DNA from: Nocardioides sp. TF02-7 | Lineage (GTDB): Bacteria > Actinomycetota > Actinomycetes > Propionibacteriales > Nocardioidaceae | Assembly: GCF_022437945.1 (NCBI RefSeq) | Contig: NZ_CP092535.1 | Coordinates: forward strand, 3,720,001 to 3,784,000 | Length of the DNA stretch: 64,000 bases | Direction: 5' to 3' | Shown here: piece after piece, positions 35,090 to 46,322 of the stretch | How the letters are laid out: every line of letters begins with the position of its first letter | Numbering within the stretch: the stretch's first letter is position 1 | The notes under the pieces: model-generated | The model's input: the letters and a program-made list of their open reading frames with translations, nothing else | Told to the model about the DNA's origin: nothing | Databases searched by the model: none | Made by a program: the position numbers and the translations under genes

Positions 35090-36629
35090 TGGCCGACCCG
35101 ACCCCTGCCTCCGACGTCGCCGCCACCCGCCCCCAGCACCCGGTCGCGCTGCCGTTCGGCGACCTCGTCGCGCTGGTCCGGGACCGGACGGAGGCCCGGG
35201 TGACCGGGTCCGGGGGCCCGGTCACGGGCATCACGCTCGACTCCCGGCGGGTGCTGCCGGGCGACGTCTACGCCGCCCTGCCGGGCGCCCGCGCGCACGG
35301 CATCGAGTTCGTCGACCAGGCCGTGGCCGCGGGGGCGGTCGCGGTGCTGACCGACGAGGCGGGCGCCGGTGCGGCCGGCCGGGCGGGGGTCCCGGCGATT
35401 GTCGTGCCCGCCCCGCGCGCGGTGCTCGGCGAGGTGTCGGCCGGCGTCTACGGCCACCCGGCCCGGGCGATGCGGATGGTCGGCGTCACCGGCACCCAGG
35501 GCAAGACCACCGTCACCCGCCTCCTCGACGGCGGCCTCGGCGCCGCCGGCATCACCTCGGCCGTCGTCGGCACCGTCGGCACCCGGATCGCCGGCACGGA
35601 CGTCCGCACCTCGCTCACCACGCCGGAGGCGCCCGACCTGCACGGCCTGTTCGCGCGGATGCGCGAGCTCGCGGTGACCAGCTGCGCGATCGAGGTCTCG
35701 AGCCACGCGCTGGTCCTCGGCCGCGTCGACGGCGTGGTGTTCGACGTCGCCGTCTTCACCAACCTCGGCCGCGACCACCTCGACTTCCACGCCGACGTCG
35801 AGGACTACTTCCGCGCCAAGGCCTCGCTGTTCACGCCGGAGCGGGCACGGCTCGGCCTGGTGAACGTCGACGACGAGCACGGCCGTCGCCTGGCGGCCGA
35901 GGCCACGGTGCCCGTGCGCACGTTCTCGGCGGCCGGCACTGACGCCGACTGGACCGCGACCGACGTCCGGCTCGGGCCCGACGGCTCCACCTTCCGTCTC
36001 GCGGCCCGGGCGTCGACACCGACGCCCGGGTCGCCATCCCCGGCGACTTCAACGTGGCCAACGCGCTGGCCGCGGTCGCCGCCGCGGCCGAGGCGGGGCT
36101 CGACGTCGACCGGGTGGTCGCCGGCGTCGCGGCCGGCGGCGGCGTGCCGGGCCGGCTCGAGCGGGTGGCGACCGACCGCGGGTTCACGGTCGTCGTCGAC
36201 TACGCCCACAAGCCCGACGCCCTGGAGGCGGTGCTGCGCACGCTGCGCCCGGTCACGGCCGGCCGGCTCGTCGTCGTCATCGGTGCCGGCGGCGACCGCG
36301 ACCGCGGCAAGCGGCCGGTGATGGGCGCGATCGCGGCGACTGCCGCCGACGTCGTGGTCGTGACCGACGACAACCCGCGCAGCGAGGACCCGGCCGCCAT
36401 CCGCGCCGAGCTCCTCGCCGGCGCCCGCGAGGTCACCGAGGGGGAGCGCGCCGAGGTGCACGAGGTCGGCGGTCGACGTGCGGCCATCGCGTTCGCGCTC
36501 GTCGCCGCCCGCCCCGGCGACGTCGTGCTCGTCGCCGGCAAGGGCCACGAGACCGGGCAGGAGGTCGCCGGCGTGGTGCACCCGTTCGACGACCGCGAGG
36601 TCGTCCGCGAGATCCTGGGCGGACGATGA
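35089..36629 (+). CDS. murE: UDP-MurNAc-tripeptide synthetase MurE
   Basis: 513 aa. P-loop GTQGKT (135-140), TTPEAPDLH, EVSSHALVLGRVDGV, FTNLGRDHLDFH, VVDYAHKPDALEAVL, GAGGDRDRGKRP and DNPRSEDP near residue 427. DNPR marks the diaminopimelate-adding type; LL-DAP (as in Nocardioides walls) versus meso-DAP cannot be separated by this motif. One missing C at 36003-36005 splits the frame at RLAAPGVDTDARV. The stop overlaps murF (ATGA). Confidence 0.94.
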
Positions 36630-37997
36630 TCCCCCTCACCCTCGCCGAGGTCGCCGCCGTCGCCGGCGGCGAGCTGCACGGCGACCCGGACCTCCTCGTC
36701 ACCGGGGACGCGTACGTCGACAGCCGCTCGCCCGTCGCGGGCGGGCTGTTCGTCGCCCTGGTGGGCGAGCGCGCCGACGGCCACGACCACGCCGCCGGCG
36801 CCCATGCCGTGCTCGGCAACCGGCCGACGGCGGCACCCACCGTCGTCGCCGCCGACCCGGTCGCGGCGCTCGGCCGGCTCGCCCGCCACCTGCTCGACCG
36901 CACCGGCGCCCACGTCACCGCCCTGACCGGCTCCCAGGGCAAGACCGGCACCAAGGACTACCTGGCCGCCGTGCTCGCGCGCCTCGTCGGGGGCGGAGAA
37001 GGTCGTCGCCACGGCTGCCAACCACAACAACGAGCTCGGCGTCCCTCTCACCGTGCTGCGCGCGACGGAGGACACCAGCCACCTGGTCGTCGAGATGGGA
37101 GCCCGGGGGACCGGCCACATCGCCTACCTGTGCGACGTCGCGCCGCCCCGGGTGGCGGCGGTGGTCAACGTCGGCTCCGCCCACGTGGGCGAGTTCGGGG
37201 GCCGCGAGGCGATCGCGCGGGCCAAGGGCGAGATCGTCGAGGCGCTGCCTGCCGAGGGCACCGCCGTGCTCAACGCCGACGACCCGCTGGTCGCCGCCAT
37301 GCGCCACCGCACCCGGGCACGGGTGCTCACGTTCGGGACGGGCGGGGACGTGTCCTGGCGCGCGGTCGAGCTCGACGACCTCGGCCGCCCGGCGTTCGAG
37401 ATCGGCCACGGCGGCTCCTGGCACCCGGTGCGGCTGCGCCAGACCGGAGCCCACCAGGTGCTCAACGCGGCGGCGGCCGCCGCCCTGGCCGTCGCCGGTG
37501 GGTTCGGGCTGGGCGACGTGGCCGGGGCGCTGTCGGAGGCCACCTCGGCGTCGCGGTGGCGGATGGAGGTCCACGAACGGGCCGACGGCCTGGTCGTCGT
37601 CAACGACGCCTACAACGCCAACCCCGACTCGATGCGCGCGGCCCTGGACGCCCTCATCGCGATCGGGCGCGCCCGCGGCCGCCGTACGGTCGCGGTGCTG
37701 GGGGAGATGAAGGAGCTCGGCGACGAGCACGACAGCGGCCACCGCGCCGTCGGCGCGGACGCCGCCCGGCTCGGTGTCGACGTGGTGGTCGTCGTCGGCG
37801 CGGCGGCGGCGGGCATCGCCGACGCCGCCGGGTCGGGACCGGCCACCCGGGTGGTGCGGACCGAGGGGCGCGAGGAGGCGTCGACGTGGGTGCGGCAGAA
37901 TGCCGGACCGGAGGACGTCGTCCTCGTGAAGGCGTCGCGGGGCGCCGCGTTGGAATGGGTCGCCGACCAGCTGCTCGCCGGGTCGGACGCCCCGTGA
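36626..37997 (+). CDS. murF: UDP-MurNAc-tripeptide-D-Ala-D-Ala ligase MurF
   Basis: 456 aa. [21 protein letters not shown]-loop GSQGKTGTK (102-110), [64 protein letters not shown] and [11 protein letters not shown]. Adds D-Ala-D-Ala to the UDP-tripeptide. One extra G in the run 36989-36993 splits it at [15 protein letters not shown]. Confidence 0.93.
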
Positions 37998-38028
37998 CCC
38001 GGTCGGACGAGGAGAGGACGACGACACC

Positions 38029-39144
38029 GTGCTAGCGATCCTGCTCGGCGGCGGCATCGCCCTCCTGACCTCGCTGCTCGGCACCCAGGTCGCGATCCGG
38101 CTCTTCACCAAGTGGGGCTACGGCCAGGAGATCCGCGACGACGGGCCGACCAGCCACCACACCAAGCGCGGCACGCCCACGATGGGCGGCGTGGTGATCA
38201 TCGCCGCGGCGGTGCTCGGCTACTTCGGGGCCAAGCTGCTCACGCTCGACGCGCCCAGCGCGTCGGCGCTGCTGCTGGTGTTCCTCTTCGTCGGCATGGG
38301 CCTGGTGGGGTTCCTCGACGACTTCATCAAGATCTACAAGCAACGCAGCCTCGGGCTCCGCAGCAAGGCGAAGATGGTCGGGCAGACCCTGATCGCCCTC
38401 GTCTTCGGACTGCTGGCCCTGTCGCCGTGGCTGGCCGACGAGTCCGACGTCACGCCCGCCGGTTTCGTCCAGGTCGGCGACGTGTTCGCCACGCACAAGG
38501 TGTCGTTCCTGCGCGAGATCGAGTGGCTGGCCCTCCCGCTGCTGGTCGCGCTGCTGCTGATCTGGCTCCTCGTCACCGGCTTCAGCAACGCCGTCAACCT
38601 CACCGACGGCCTCGACGGGCTCGCGGCCGGCGCCAGCGTGATGGTGTTCGGCGCCTACACCCTGGTGAACATCTGGCAGTTCAACCAGTCGTGCGACGTC
38701 GCACCCGGCGACGGCTGCTACAACGTCCGCGACCCGCTCGACCTCGCGATCATCGCCGCCGCCATCACCGGGGCCTGCTTCGGCTTCCTGTGGTGGAACG
38801 CGTCGCCGGCCAAGATCTTCATGGGCGACACCGGCTCGCTCTCGCTGGGCGGGGCGCTCGCCGGGTTCGCGATCTTCACCCGCACCGAGCTGCTGCTGGT
38901 CGTGCTCGGCGGCCTGTTCGTGCTGATCACCGCGTCGGTGATGCTGCAGGTCGGCTGGTTCAAGGCCACCAAGCGGTTCACCGGCACCGGCAAGCGGCTG
39001 TTCCGGATGGCGCCGCTTCAGCACCACTTCGAGCTGCTCGGCTGGGAGCAGGTGACGATCGTGATCCGGTTCTGGATCATCACCGGGCTGTTCGTCGCCA
39101 CCGGCCTCGGCATCTTCTACGCCGAGTGGGTGGCGAGGCTGTGA
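38029..39144 (+). CDS. mraY: Phospho-MurNAc-pentapeptide transferase MraY
   Basis: 371 aa, ten hydrophobic helices. [36 protein letters not shown] (paired Asp), [29 protein letters not shown] and the His motif [13 protein letters not shown]. Makes lipid I. GTG start; its stop overlaps the next gene (GTGA). Intact, unlike most neighbours. Confidence 0.95.
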   Translation: MLAILLGGGIALLTSLLGTQVAIRLFTKWGYGQEIRDDGPTSHHTKRGTPTMGGVVIIAAAVLGYFGAKLLTLDAPSASALLLVFLFVGMGLVGFLDDFIKIYKQRSLGLRSKAKMVGQTLIALVFGLLALSPWLADESDVTPAGFVQVGDVFATHKVSFLREIEWLALPLLVALLLIWLLVTGFSNAVNLTDGLDGLAAGASVMVFGAYTLVNIWQFNQSCDVAPGDGCYNVRDPLDLAIIAAAITGACFGFLWWNASPAKIFMGDTGSLSLGGALAGFAIFTRTELLLVVLGGLFVLITASVMLQVGWFKATKRFTGTGKRLFRMAPLQHHFELLGWEQVTIVIRFWIITGLFVATGLGIFYAEWVARL

Positions 39145-40154
39145 CCGACGTCGACGCCCTCGGTCGCGGGCAGTCCTGGCGCGGGGTGCGGGCGGTCGTC
39201 GCCGGCTTCGGCGCCAGTGGGGCGGCGGCGGTCGACAACCTGCTGCACCTCGACGCGGACGTGACCGCGGTGGCCGACGCGGTGGGTGAGGGGCTGCAAC
39301 CCCGCGCCGAGCTGCTCGAGGCGCTCGGCGCACGGTTCCGGGTCGGGAGTGACGCGACGGCGACCCTGCCCGACGACACCGACCTGCTCGTCGTCTCCCC
39401 GGGGTTCCCGCCCGGTGCGCCGCTGCTGGAGCAGGCGTCCGGGCGCGGCGTGCCGGTGTGGGGGCGAGGCCGAGCTCGCGTGGCGGCTCCGCGACCCCGA
39501 GCAGCCGGCCCCGTGGCTGTGCGTGGGCGGAGAGGGCCGCGAGACCGTCGCCACCGCCCTCGTCCCGATCCTGCGGGCCGCCGGCCTGCGCAGCGCCGCG
39601 GCGGGCGGCCACCGGCTCCCCGCTCACCGAGGCCGTGATGGACCCCGAGCCCTACGACGTGCTCGCGGTCGAGCTGTCGGGCCGCCAGCTCCACCACACC
39701 GCCGGCCTGGCCGCCGAGTCCGCCGCCGTGCTCGCAGTCGGGCAGCCGCCGGCGGGACTGGTACGCCGATCCCGACCCGGCCGGCGCCCACGCCCGGGAC
39801 ACCGGGCGGGTCTACGAGGGCGTCGAGCGGGCCTGCGTCTACAACCCGGCCGACCCGGCCACCGAGCAGCTGGTGCGCGAGGCCGACGTCGTCGAGGGCG
39901 CGCGGGCGATCGGCGTGACCCTCGGCATCCCGTCGGTCGGCATGCTCGGCGTGGTCGACGACATCCTGGTCGACCGGGCCTTCATCGAGGAGCGGCGGAG
40001 CAGCGCCGCCGAGCTGTGTGCCCTGGCCGACCTCGCCTCCCAGGAGCCCGCGTTCGTGACCGGTGCGCTGGCCGCGGCGGCGCTGGCCCGCGCCCACGGC
40101 ATCAGCCGCTCCGCCGTGCGCGACGGGCTGCGGGAGCTCCGCCCCGCGCCCTGA
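39141..40154 (+). CDS. MurD-like protein lacking ATP-binding motif and C-terminal domain
   Basis: 336 aa after removing three extra bases (39460-39464, 39609-39610, 39754-39756). N-terminal UDP-binding domain [14 protein letters not shown] and [13 protein letters not shown] are MurD-like, and [20 protein letters not shown] to [13 protein letters not shown] aligns with actinobacterial MurD. Where MurD has TGTNGKTT this has GGEGRETV (129-136), SSFQL is SGRQL, and the DHLDWH block is reduced to ADWYADP. The protein ends at RELRPAP, where MurD continues with about 140 residues including DDSKATN. No frame supplies these, and only about 130 bp remain before ftsW's ribosome binding site. Probably non-catalytic; remnant or scaffold. 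Confidence 0.8.
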
Positions 40155-40179
40155 CCGGCCTGCGCGACACGCACCGGAT

Positions 40180-41568
40180 GTGCGCGCCATCGGCGCCGGC
40201 GCCGGGGAGACTGGGACCGCGCTCTGGGACGGCGCGCCGTCGCGTCCCGGGCCGTCGTACGAGCAGCCGGGCCGGACAGGAGGGGTCGCCATCACCACCG
40301 CGCACCCCGAGGGCAGCACCCGGTTCCGGCTCCGACCGCCGGCCCGCCTCCTGCCGGCCCTGCGACCGGGACAGGCGGGGCGACCCGGCTGGACGGCGGC
40401 CCTGCGCGACGCCCTCGCCCGGCCGCTCACCACCTACTACCTGCTGCTCGGCTCGGTCGCGCTGCTGCTGACGATCGGGCTGCTCATGGTCCTCAGCGCC
40501 TCGAGCGTCGAGGCCTACCGCCAGACCGGCGACTCCTACGCGACGGTGAAGCGGCAGCTGATGTGGGTAGCGGTGGGGGTGCCCGCGGCCTGGGTCGCGT
40601 CCCGGGTGCCGCTGCGGTGGGTGCGCCGGCTCGCCTACGTCGCGTTCTCCGCCTCGCTCGTCCTGCTCGGGCTCACCGCCGTCATCGGCATCACCGTCAA
40701 CGGCAACCAGAACTGGCTCGCGATCGGCCCGCTGCAGATCCAGCCCTCCGAGGTCGCCAAGCTCTCGGTGGTCGTCTGGGCGGCGCACATCTACGCCAAC
40801 AAGGAGCGGCGGCTCGGCCGCAGCCTGCACGAGATGGTCGTCCCGGTCGTGCCCGGCCTGGCGCTCGCGACCGTGCTCGTCGTCGTGGGCCGCGACCTCG
40901 GCACGGCCCTGGTGTTCTTCGCGATCGCCGTCGGGATGCTCTGGGTGGTCGGCGTGCCCCTGCGGGTCTTCGCCATCGTCATCTGCGGCCTCGGCGCGAC
41001 CGCGCTCGCGCTGGCGGCCACCGAGTCCGAGCGGCTCGCGCGCATCACGACGTTCGTCGACCCCTTCAAGGACTACCACGGCACGGGCTGGCAGCCGGCC
41101 CACGGCCTCTACGCCATGTCCAGCGGCGGCATCTTCGGCGAGGGCATCGGCGCCAGCCAGCAGAAGTGGGGCGCCCTCCCGGAGGCCCACACCGACTTCA
41201 TCTTCGCCGTGCTCGGCGAGGAGCTCGGCCTCGTCGGCACCCTGCTCGTCGTCGGGCTGTTCCTGACGATCGCCTACGCCGCCCTGCGGATCGCCCGCGA
41301 GACCAAGGAGCCGTTCGTCCGCTACTGCACCTTCGGCATCGTCATCTGGCTGCTGGGCCAGATGATCATCAACGTCGGCATGGTGCTGGCGCTGCTGCCG
41401 GTGATCGGCATCCCGCTGCCGCTGGTGTCCTACGGCGGCTCCAGCCTGCTGCCGACCCTGGTCGCGCTCGGTCTGGTCGTGGGCTTCGCCCGCCGCGAGC
41501 CGGCGGCTGCCCGTGCCCTCGCGCAGCGCCGGCGCGCCCGCTCCACGGGCCTGTCGGCCCATCGGTAG
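40180..41568 (+). CDS. ftsW: Lipid II polymerase / SEDS protein FtsW
   Basis: Ten-helix SEDS glycosyltransferase: [96 protein letters not shown]. The start is unclear. GTG 40180 is the nearest standard start but has no Shine-Dalgarno. A strong AGGAGGGG at 40279 is followed 7 nt later by ATC 40291 in frame with ITTAHPEGS. Either a rare ATC start, a substitution error, or the GTG is used. Confidence 0.92.
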   Translation: MRAIGAGAGETGTALWDGAPSRPGPSYEQPGRTGGVAITTAHPEGSTRFRLRPPARLLPALRPGQAGRPGWTAALRDALARPLTTYYLLLGSVALLLTIGLLMVLSASSVEAYRQTGDSYATVKRQLMWVAVGVPAAWVASRVPLRWVRRLAYVAFSASLVLLGLTAVIGITVNGNQNWLAIGPLQIQPSEVAKLSVVVWAAHIYANKERRLGRSLHEMVVPVVPGLALATVLVVVGRDLGTALVFFAIAVGMLWVVGVPLRVFAIVICGLGATALALAATESERLARITTFVDPFKDYHGTGWQPAHGLYAMSSGGIFGEGIGASQQKWGALPEAHTDFIFAVLGEELGLVGTLLVVGLFLTIAYAALRIARETKEPFVRYCTFGIVIWLLGQMIINVGMVLALLPVIGIPLPLVSYGGSSLLPTLVALGLVVGFARREPAAARALAQRRRARSTGLSAHR

Positions 41569-41578
41569 CCTTCGCGCA

Positions 41579-42684
41579 ATGCGAGTGTTGTTGGCCGGTG
41601 GCGGCACGGCAGGGCACACCTCACCGCTCCTGGCGACGGCGGCCGCGCTGCAGCGGCTCGACCCGTCGGTCGAGATCACCTGCCTCGGCACCCCCCGCGG
41701 CCTGGAGAACACCGTCGTGCCCGCGGCCGGCTACCCGCTCGAGCTGATCCCGCCGGTGCCGCTGCCCCGCCGACCGGGGGCCGACCTGGTCAAGGTGCCG
41801 GCCCGGCTGCGAGCCGCGGTGCGGGCCGCCCACGCGGTGCTCGACCGGGTGGACCCCGACGTCGTCGTCGGCTACGGCGGCTACGTGTCGGTGCCGGCGT
41901 ACCTGGCGGCCCGGCGCCGGCGGCTGCCGCTGGTCGTGCACGAGCAGAACGCGCTGCCGGGAATCGGCAACAAGCTCGGCGCCCGGTTCGCCACCAGGGT
42001 CGCGGTCAGCTTCCCGGGCACACGCTGCGCGGCGCCGAGTACGTCGGCCTGCCCGTGCGGCGGATGATCTCGCAGCTCGACCGGCCGGCGCTGCGGCCCG
42101 AGGCCCGGTCGTTCTTCGGGCTCGAGCCCGACCTCCCGACCCTCGTCGTGACCGGCGGCTCCCAGGGCGCGTGGAAGCTCAACCGTGCTGTCGCCGGCGC
42201 CGCTGCCGCGCTGGGCGCAGCCGGCGTGCAGGTGCTGCACGTCGTCGACCCGCGGGGGCTGGAGGACCCGGAGTGGAAGGAGCCGAAGGCGCAGCCGTCG
42301 GTGCCCTACGTCGTGGTGCCGTTCGTCGAGCGGATGGACCACGCGCTCGCGGCCGCCGACCTGATGGTCTGCCGCGCGGGCGCCAACAGCGTGGTCGAGG
42401 CCGCCGCCAGCGGGGTGCCCGCGATCTTCGTGCCGCTGCCGATCGGCAACGGCGAGCAGGCCCACAACGCCCGCCCGGTGGTCGACGCCGGCGGCGGGCT
42501 GCTGGTCGAGGACGCCGCGTTCACCGCGGCCTACGTCGCCGACACCGTGCCCGGGCTCGCCACCGACGGCGACCGGCTGGCCCGGATGGGAGCTGCCGCG
42601 GCGGGGCTGGTCCCCGCGGACGCCGACGAGCGGCTCGCGCGGATCGTCGTCGAGGCCGCCGGGTCGGGCAGGGGGGCGCGGTGA
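41579..42684 (+). CDS. murG: UDP-GlcNAc:lipid I GlcNAc transferase MurG
   Basis: 368 aa. [90 protein letters not shown] and [15 protein letters not shown]. Makes lipid II. One missing G at 42017-42019 breaks [22 protein letters not shown] 10 bp after ftsW; stop overlaps murC (GTGA). Confidence 0.94.
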
Positions 42685-44112
42685 GGATCCCGGTCCCGGC
42701 GGAGGTGCCGCCGGCCGAGGAGCTGGGCCGGGTGCACTTCGTCGGCATCGGCGGTGCCGGGCTGTCGGGCATCGCGCGGATCATGGCGCGCCGCGGCGTC
42801 CCGGTCACGGGCAGCGACGACAACGACACCCCGTTCCTCGCCGGACTGCGCGAGCTCGACGTCCCGCTCCACCTCTCCTACGACGCTGCGCACCTCGGCG
42901 ACGCCGACACCGTCGTCGTCACGACCGCGGCGCGCGAGACCAACCCCGAGGTGGTCGCGGCCCAGGAGCGCGGGCTCCGGCTGCTGCCGCGGTCGGCGGG
43001 ACTCAAGGCGGCGATGCACGGCCAGCGGGTCGTCGCCGTCGCCGGCACCCACGGCAAGACCACCACCACGTCGCTCCTCGCCGTCGCGCTGATCGAGGCG
43101 GGCGCGGACCCGTCGTACGTCGTCGGCGGGGTGCTGAGCGCCACCGGCCGCAACGCGGACCTCGGGCAGGGGGGAGTACTTCGTCGCCGAGGCCGACGAG
43201 AGCGACGGCGCCTTCCTCGTCTACGACACTCACGCGGCGATCGTCCTCAACGTGGAGGCCGACCACCTCGACATCTGGGGCAGCGAGGCCGCCTACGCCG
43301 CGGCGTTCGACGAGTTCGCCGACGGCATCGACCCCGCCGGGTTCCTCGTCTGCGGCGTCGACGACCCCGGAGCCGCCCGGCTGGCCTCCCGGCAGCGCGC
43401 CGCCGGGCGACGGGTGGTCACCATCGGCGAGGACGCCGGCGCCGACCTCCGCGCCACCGGCCTGCGCACCGCCGGCACCGGCACCACGTTCGACGTCGAG
43501 CGACGCGACGGCGCGGTGCTCGGCACGGTCGCGCTCCGGATCCCCGGCCGGCACTACGTCGTCGACGCGCTGGCAGCGCTGGCCACCGGGCTCGAGCTCG
43601 GCCACGACTTCACCGCCCTGGCGCGCGGGCTCGGCTCGTTCACGGGCACCGGGCGCCGGATGGAGCCCAAGGGCGAGGCCGGCGGGGTGCGGGTGCTCGA
43701 CAGCTATGCCCACCACCCGAGCGAGATCCGCGGCGACCTCGAGGCCGCCCGTGCCGTCGCCGGCGACGGCCGGGTCGTCGTCGCGTTCCAGCCGCACCTG
43801 GTCTCGCGCACGAGGATCTTCGGCCGCGCGATGGGCGAGGCGCTCGGCGCCGCCGACGAGGTGGTGGTCCTCGACGTCTACCTGGCCCGCGAGGACGCCG
43901 ACCCGGCGGTCACCGGCGCGGTGGTCGCCGACGCGGTGCCGCTCGCGGAGGGGCGGGTGCGCTACCTGCCCGACCGCGCCGACGTCGTACCGACGCTGCT
44001 CGGGCTCGCCCGGCCGGGCGACGTCGTGCTGACCCTCGGCGCGGGCGACGTGACCGCGCTGGCTCCCGAGCTGCTGGCCCTGCTGGCGGAGGGGGCGGCC
44101 GCCGGTGGCTGA
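42681..44112 (+). CDS. murC: UDP-MurNAc-L-alanine ligase MurC
   Basis: 476 aa. HFVGIGGAGLSGIARIM, VTTAARETNPEV, P-loop AGTHGKTTTT (GTHGKT 122-127), EADESDGAFL, LNVEADHLDIWG, VLDSYAHHPSEI, FQPHLVSRT. Adds L-Ala to UDP-MurNAc. Its full set of ligase motifs contrasts with the degenerate MurD-like gene. One extra G in the run 43169-43174 splits it before EYFVAEADE. The end overlaps ftsQ by 8 bp. Confidence 0.94.
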
Positions 44113-44840
44113 CCGGGGCGTGGAGCGGACGAGGAGACGGTTCGCGCGCCGGCAGTGGGCCCGCCGCTGGCTGACCTGGCGCTACGTGCTGGGCGTCGTG
44201 CTCGTCGTGGCGACGCTCGGCTTCGCGGTCTACGCCGTCTACTTCTCGCCGTGGCTGCGGGTCGAGGGTGCCGAGGTCGTGGGGGAGGGGCAGCTCACCG
44301 AGGCGGAGGTGCTCGCGGCGGCGGAGGTGCCGGACGGCGGCGCCCTGGCGCGGGTCGACCTCGACGCGATCGCCCGGCGGGTGCAGGCGCTGCCGGCGGT
44401 GCGGTCGGTCGACGTCTCCCGGCAGTGGCCGCACGAGGTGCGCATCGACATCGTCGAGCGGACCCCCCGTGGCCGTCGTCGACGACGGCGACTCCTTCAG
44501 CCAGCTCGACGCCGAGGGGTGGACCTTCGGCCGGCTCGCGAAGGCGCCCGACGGGCTGCCGCTGGTGGAGGTCGGGTCCGACGCCGACCGCGCGGCCCTC
44601 GTCGAGGCGGCGCAGGTCGTGGCGGCCCTCGACCCGGACGTGAGCGCCCGGGTGGAGGCGGTGGAGGTGCGCACCGTCGACCAGGTGCTGCTGCGGCTGC
44701 GGGACGGGCGCGAGGTGCGGTGGGGGAGCGCGGACCGGGCCGAGCAGAAGGCCGCCGTGCTGCTGGACCTGCTCGCGGCCGCGCCGGACGCGCGGACCTA
44801 CGACGTCAGCGTCCCCGGGCTCCCCACGACCCGGCCGTAG
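44105..44840 (+). CDS. ftsQ: Cell division protein FtsQ
   Basis: 244 aa: basic N-terminus, one membrane helix (YVLGVVLVVATLGFAVYAVY), POTRA domain (WLRVEGAEVVGEGQLTEAEV), VRSVDVSRQWPHEVRIDIVE and the FtsQ beta domain. Links FtsL/B-type proteins and FtsW/I in the divisome. One extra C in the run of six at 44463-44468 breaks ERTPVAVVDDG. The GTG start lies inside murC. Confidence 0.9.
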
Positions 44841-44938
44841 CGCGCTCCCGGCACAGGCGCCACGGATGCCGGCCGGCGTCCCGGCGTGTCTGCGCCGCCG
44901 GGCGCCGCTTCGTCCCTAGTGTCGTCGGCACGACGAGG

Positions 44939-44969
44939 TTGACATAACTATAACCCTCAGGATGAGGGT
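44939..44969 (+). promoter_or_regulatory. ftsZ promoter region with small inverted repeat
   Basis: A notably AT-rich stretch starting TTGACATAACTATAACCC, followed by ACCCTCA GGA TGAGGGT (7-bp arms, 44953-44969) and AAGGGTTGAGGG. TTGACA (44939-44944) is a good -35; TATAAC at 44950-44955 could be a -10 of an overlapping start. The CTATAACCCTC block resembles the conserved region upstream of ftsZ in streptomycetes. The remaining intergenic sequence up to the ftsZ GTG is a 130-nt leader. Confidence 0.6.
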
Positions 44970-45101
44970 AAGGGTTGAGGGACACGCCGGCCCGTCGCTT
45001 CCCCGCACGACCGTCCCGCCATCCCCAACAGCTGGCCCCACCAGCCGGCTGCCGACACCAACTGGCACACAGAACTGATTCGACGAGAGGTGAAAGCCGC
45101 C

Positions 45102-46310
45102 GTGGCAGCTGCACAGAACTACCTGGCCATCATCAAGGTCGTGGGCATCGGTGGTGGTGGGGTCAACGCCGTCAACCGGATGATCGAGGTCGGCCTCAAG
45201 GGCGTCGAGTTCATCGCGATCAACACCGACGCGCAGGCCCTGCTCATGAGCGACGCCGACGTCAAGCTCGACATCGGCCGCGAGCTCACCCGCGGGCTCG
45301 GCGCCGGCGCCAACCCCGAGGTCGGCGGCAAAGCCGCCGAGGACCACGCGGAGGAGATCGAGGAGGTGCTCAAGGGCGCCGACATGGTCTTCGTGACCGC
45401 CGGCGAGGGCGGCGGCACCGGCACCGGCGGCGCCCCGGTCGTGGCCCGGATCGCGCGCTCGCTCGGCGCGCTGACCATCGGCGTCGTCACCCGGCCGTTC
45501 GCGTTCGAGGGCCGGCGCCGCGCCGGCTCCGCCGAGGAGGGCATCGCCCGGCTCCGCGAGGAGGTCGACACCCTCATCGTCATCCCCAACGACCGGCTGC
45601 TCTCCATCAGCGACCGCAACGTGTCGGTGATGGACGCGTTCCGCCAGGCCGACCAGGTGCTGCTCCAGGGCGTCTCCGGCATCACCGACCTGATCACGAC
45701 GCCGGGCCTGATCAACCTCGACTTCGCCGACGTGAAGTCGGTCATGGCCAACGCCGGGTCCGCGCTGATGGGCATCGGCTCCGCCCGCGGCGAGGACCGC
45801 TCGGTGGCGGCCGCCGAGATGGCGGTGTCGAGCCCGCTGCTCGAGGCGTCCATCGACGGCGCGCACGGCGTGCTGCTCTCGATCGCCGGCGGCTCCGACC
45901 TCGGCCTGTTCGAGATCAACGAGGCGGCGGCGCTGGTCGCCGAGGCCGTGCACCCCGATGCCAACATCATCTTCGGCGCGACCATCGACGACGCCCTGGG
46001 CGACGAGGTGCGGGTCACCGTGATCGCGGCCGGCTTCGACGGCGGCACGCCCAAGCGCCGGGAGGAGGGCAGCGCGCTGCGACGCGAGGCCCGGCCGCAG
46101 CAGACGCAGGAGGAGACCCGCGCCGCCGTGGCCGCAGCCGCCAACCGGCGCGAGCCCGCCGCCGAGCGGACCGAGCGGCCGGCCCCGGCGCCCGCCGAGC
46201 GGTCGGAGCGCCCGGCCGAGAAGCCGAGCGTGCCCGTGGGCGCCCGCCCGGCGCCCGCGCCGATGCAGCTCGACGACGACGACCTCGACGTCCCCGACTT
46301 CCTCAAGTAG
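45102..46310 (+). CDS. ftsZ: Cell division GTPase FtsZ
   Basis: 402 aa. [28 protein letters not shown], tubulin signature GGGTGTGG (103-110), [16 protein letters not shown]7 loop (205-210) and GSARGEDR, then a Glu/Arg/Pro-rich linker and C-terminal peptide [12 protein letters not shown] that should bind SepF and FtsW. GTG 45102 is chosen because actinobacterial FtsZ begins AAxQNYLAVIK; AGAGGTGAAAG lies upstream. Intact. Confidence 0.96.
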   Translation: MAAAQNYLAIIKVVGIGGGGVNAVNRMIEVGLKGVEFIAINTDAQALLMSDADVKLDIGRELTRGLGAGANPEVGGKAAEDHAEEIEEVLKGADMVFVTAGEGGGTGTGGAPVVARIARSLGALTIGVVTRPFAFEGRRRAGSAEEGIARLREEVDTLIVIPNDRLLSISDRNVSVMDAFRQADQVLLQGVSGITDLITTPGLINLDFADVKSVMANAGSALMGIGSARGEDRSVAAAEMAVSSPLLEASIDGAHGVLLSIAGGSDLGLFEINEAAALVAEAVHPDANIIFGATIDDALGDEVRVTVIAAGFDGGTPKRREEGSALRREARPQQTQEETRAAVAAAANRREPAAERTERPAPAPAERSERPAEKPSVPVGARPAPAPMQLDDDDLDVPDFLK

Positions 46311-46322
46311 GTCCCGGAGGAC

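Noticed and set aside
39541-39600. Loss of the MurD P-loop as a sequencing artefact
   Set aside because: None of the three frames across this stretch encodes GTNGKT, and the C-terminal domain is physically absent as well, so small indels cannot explain it.
33325-44840. Programmed frameshifting or decay of the dcw genes
   Set aside because: Similar G/C-run indels occur in unrelated genes over the whole window, including dnaE and the his operon, so technical error is far more likely.
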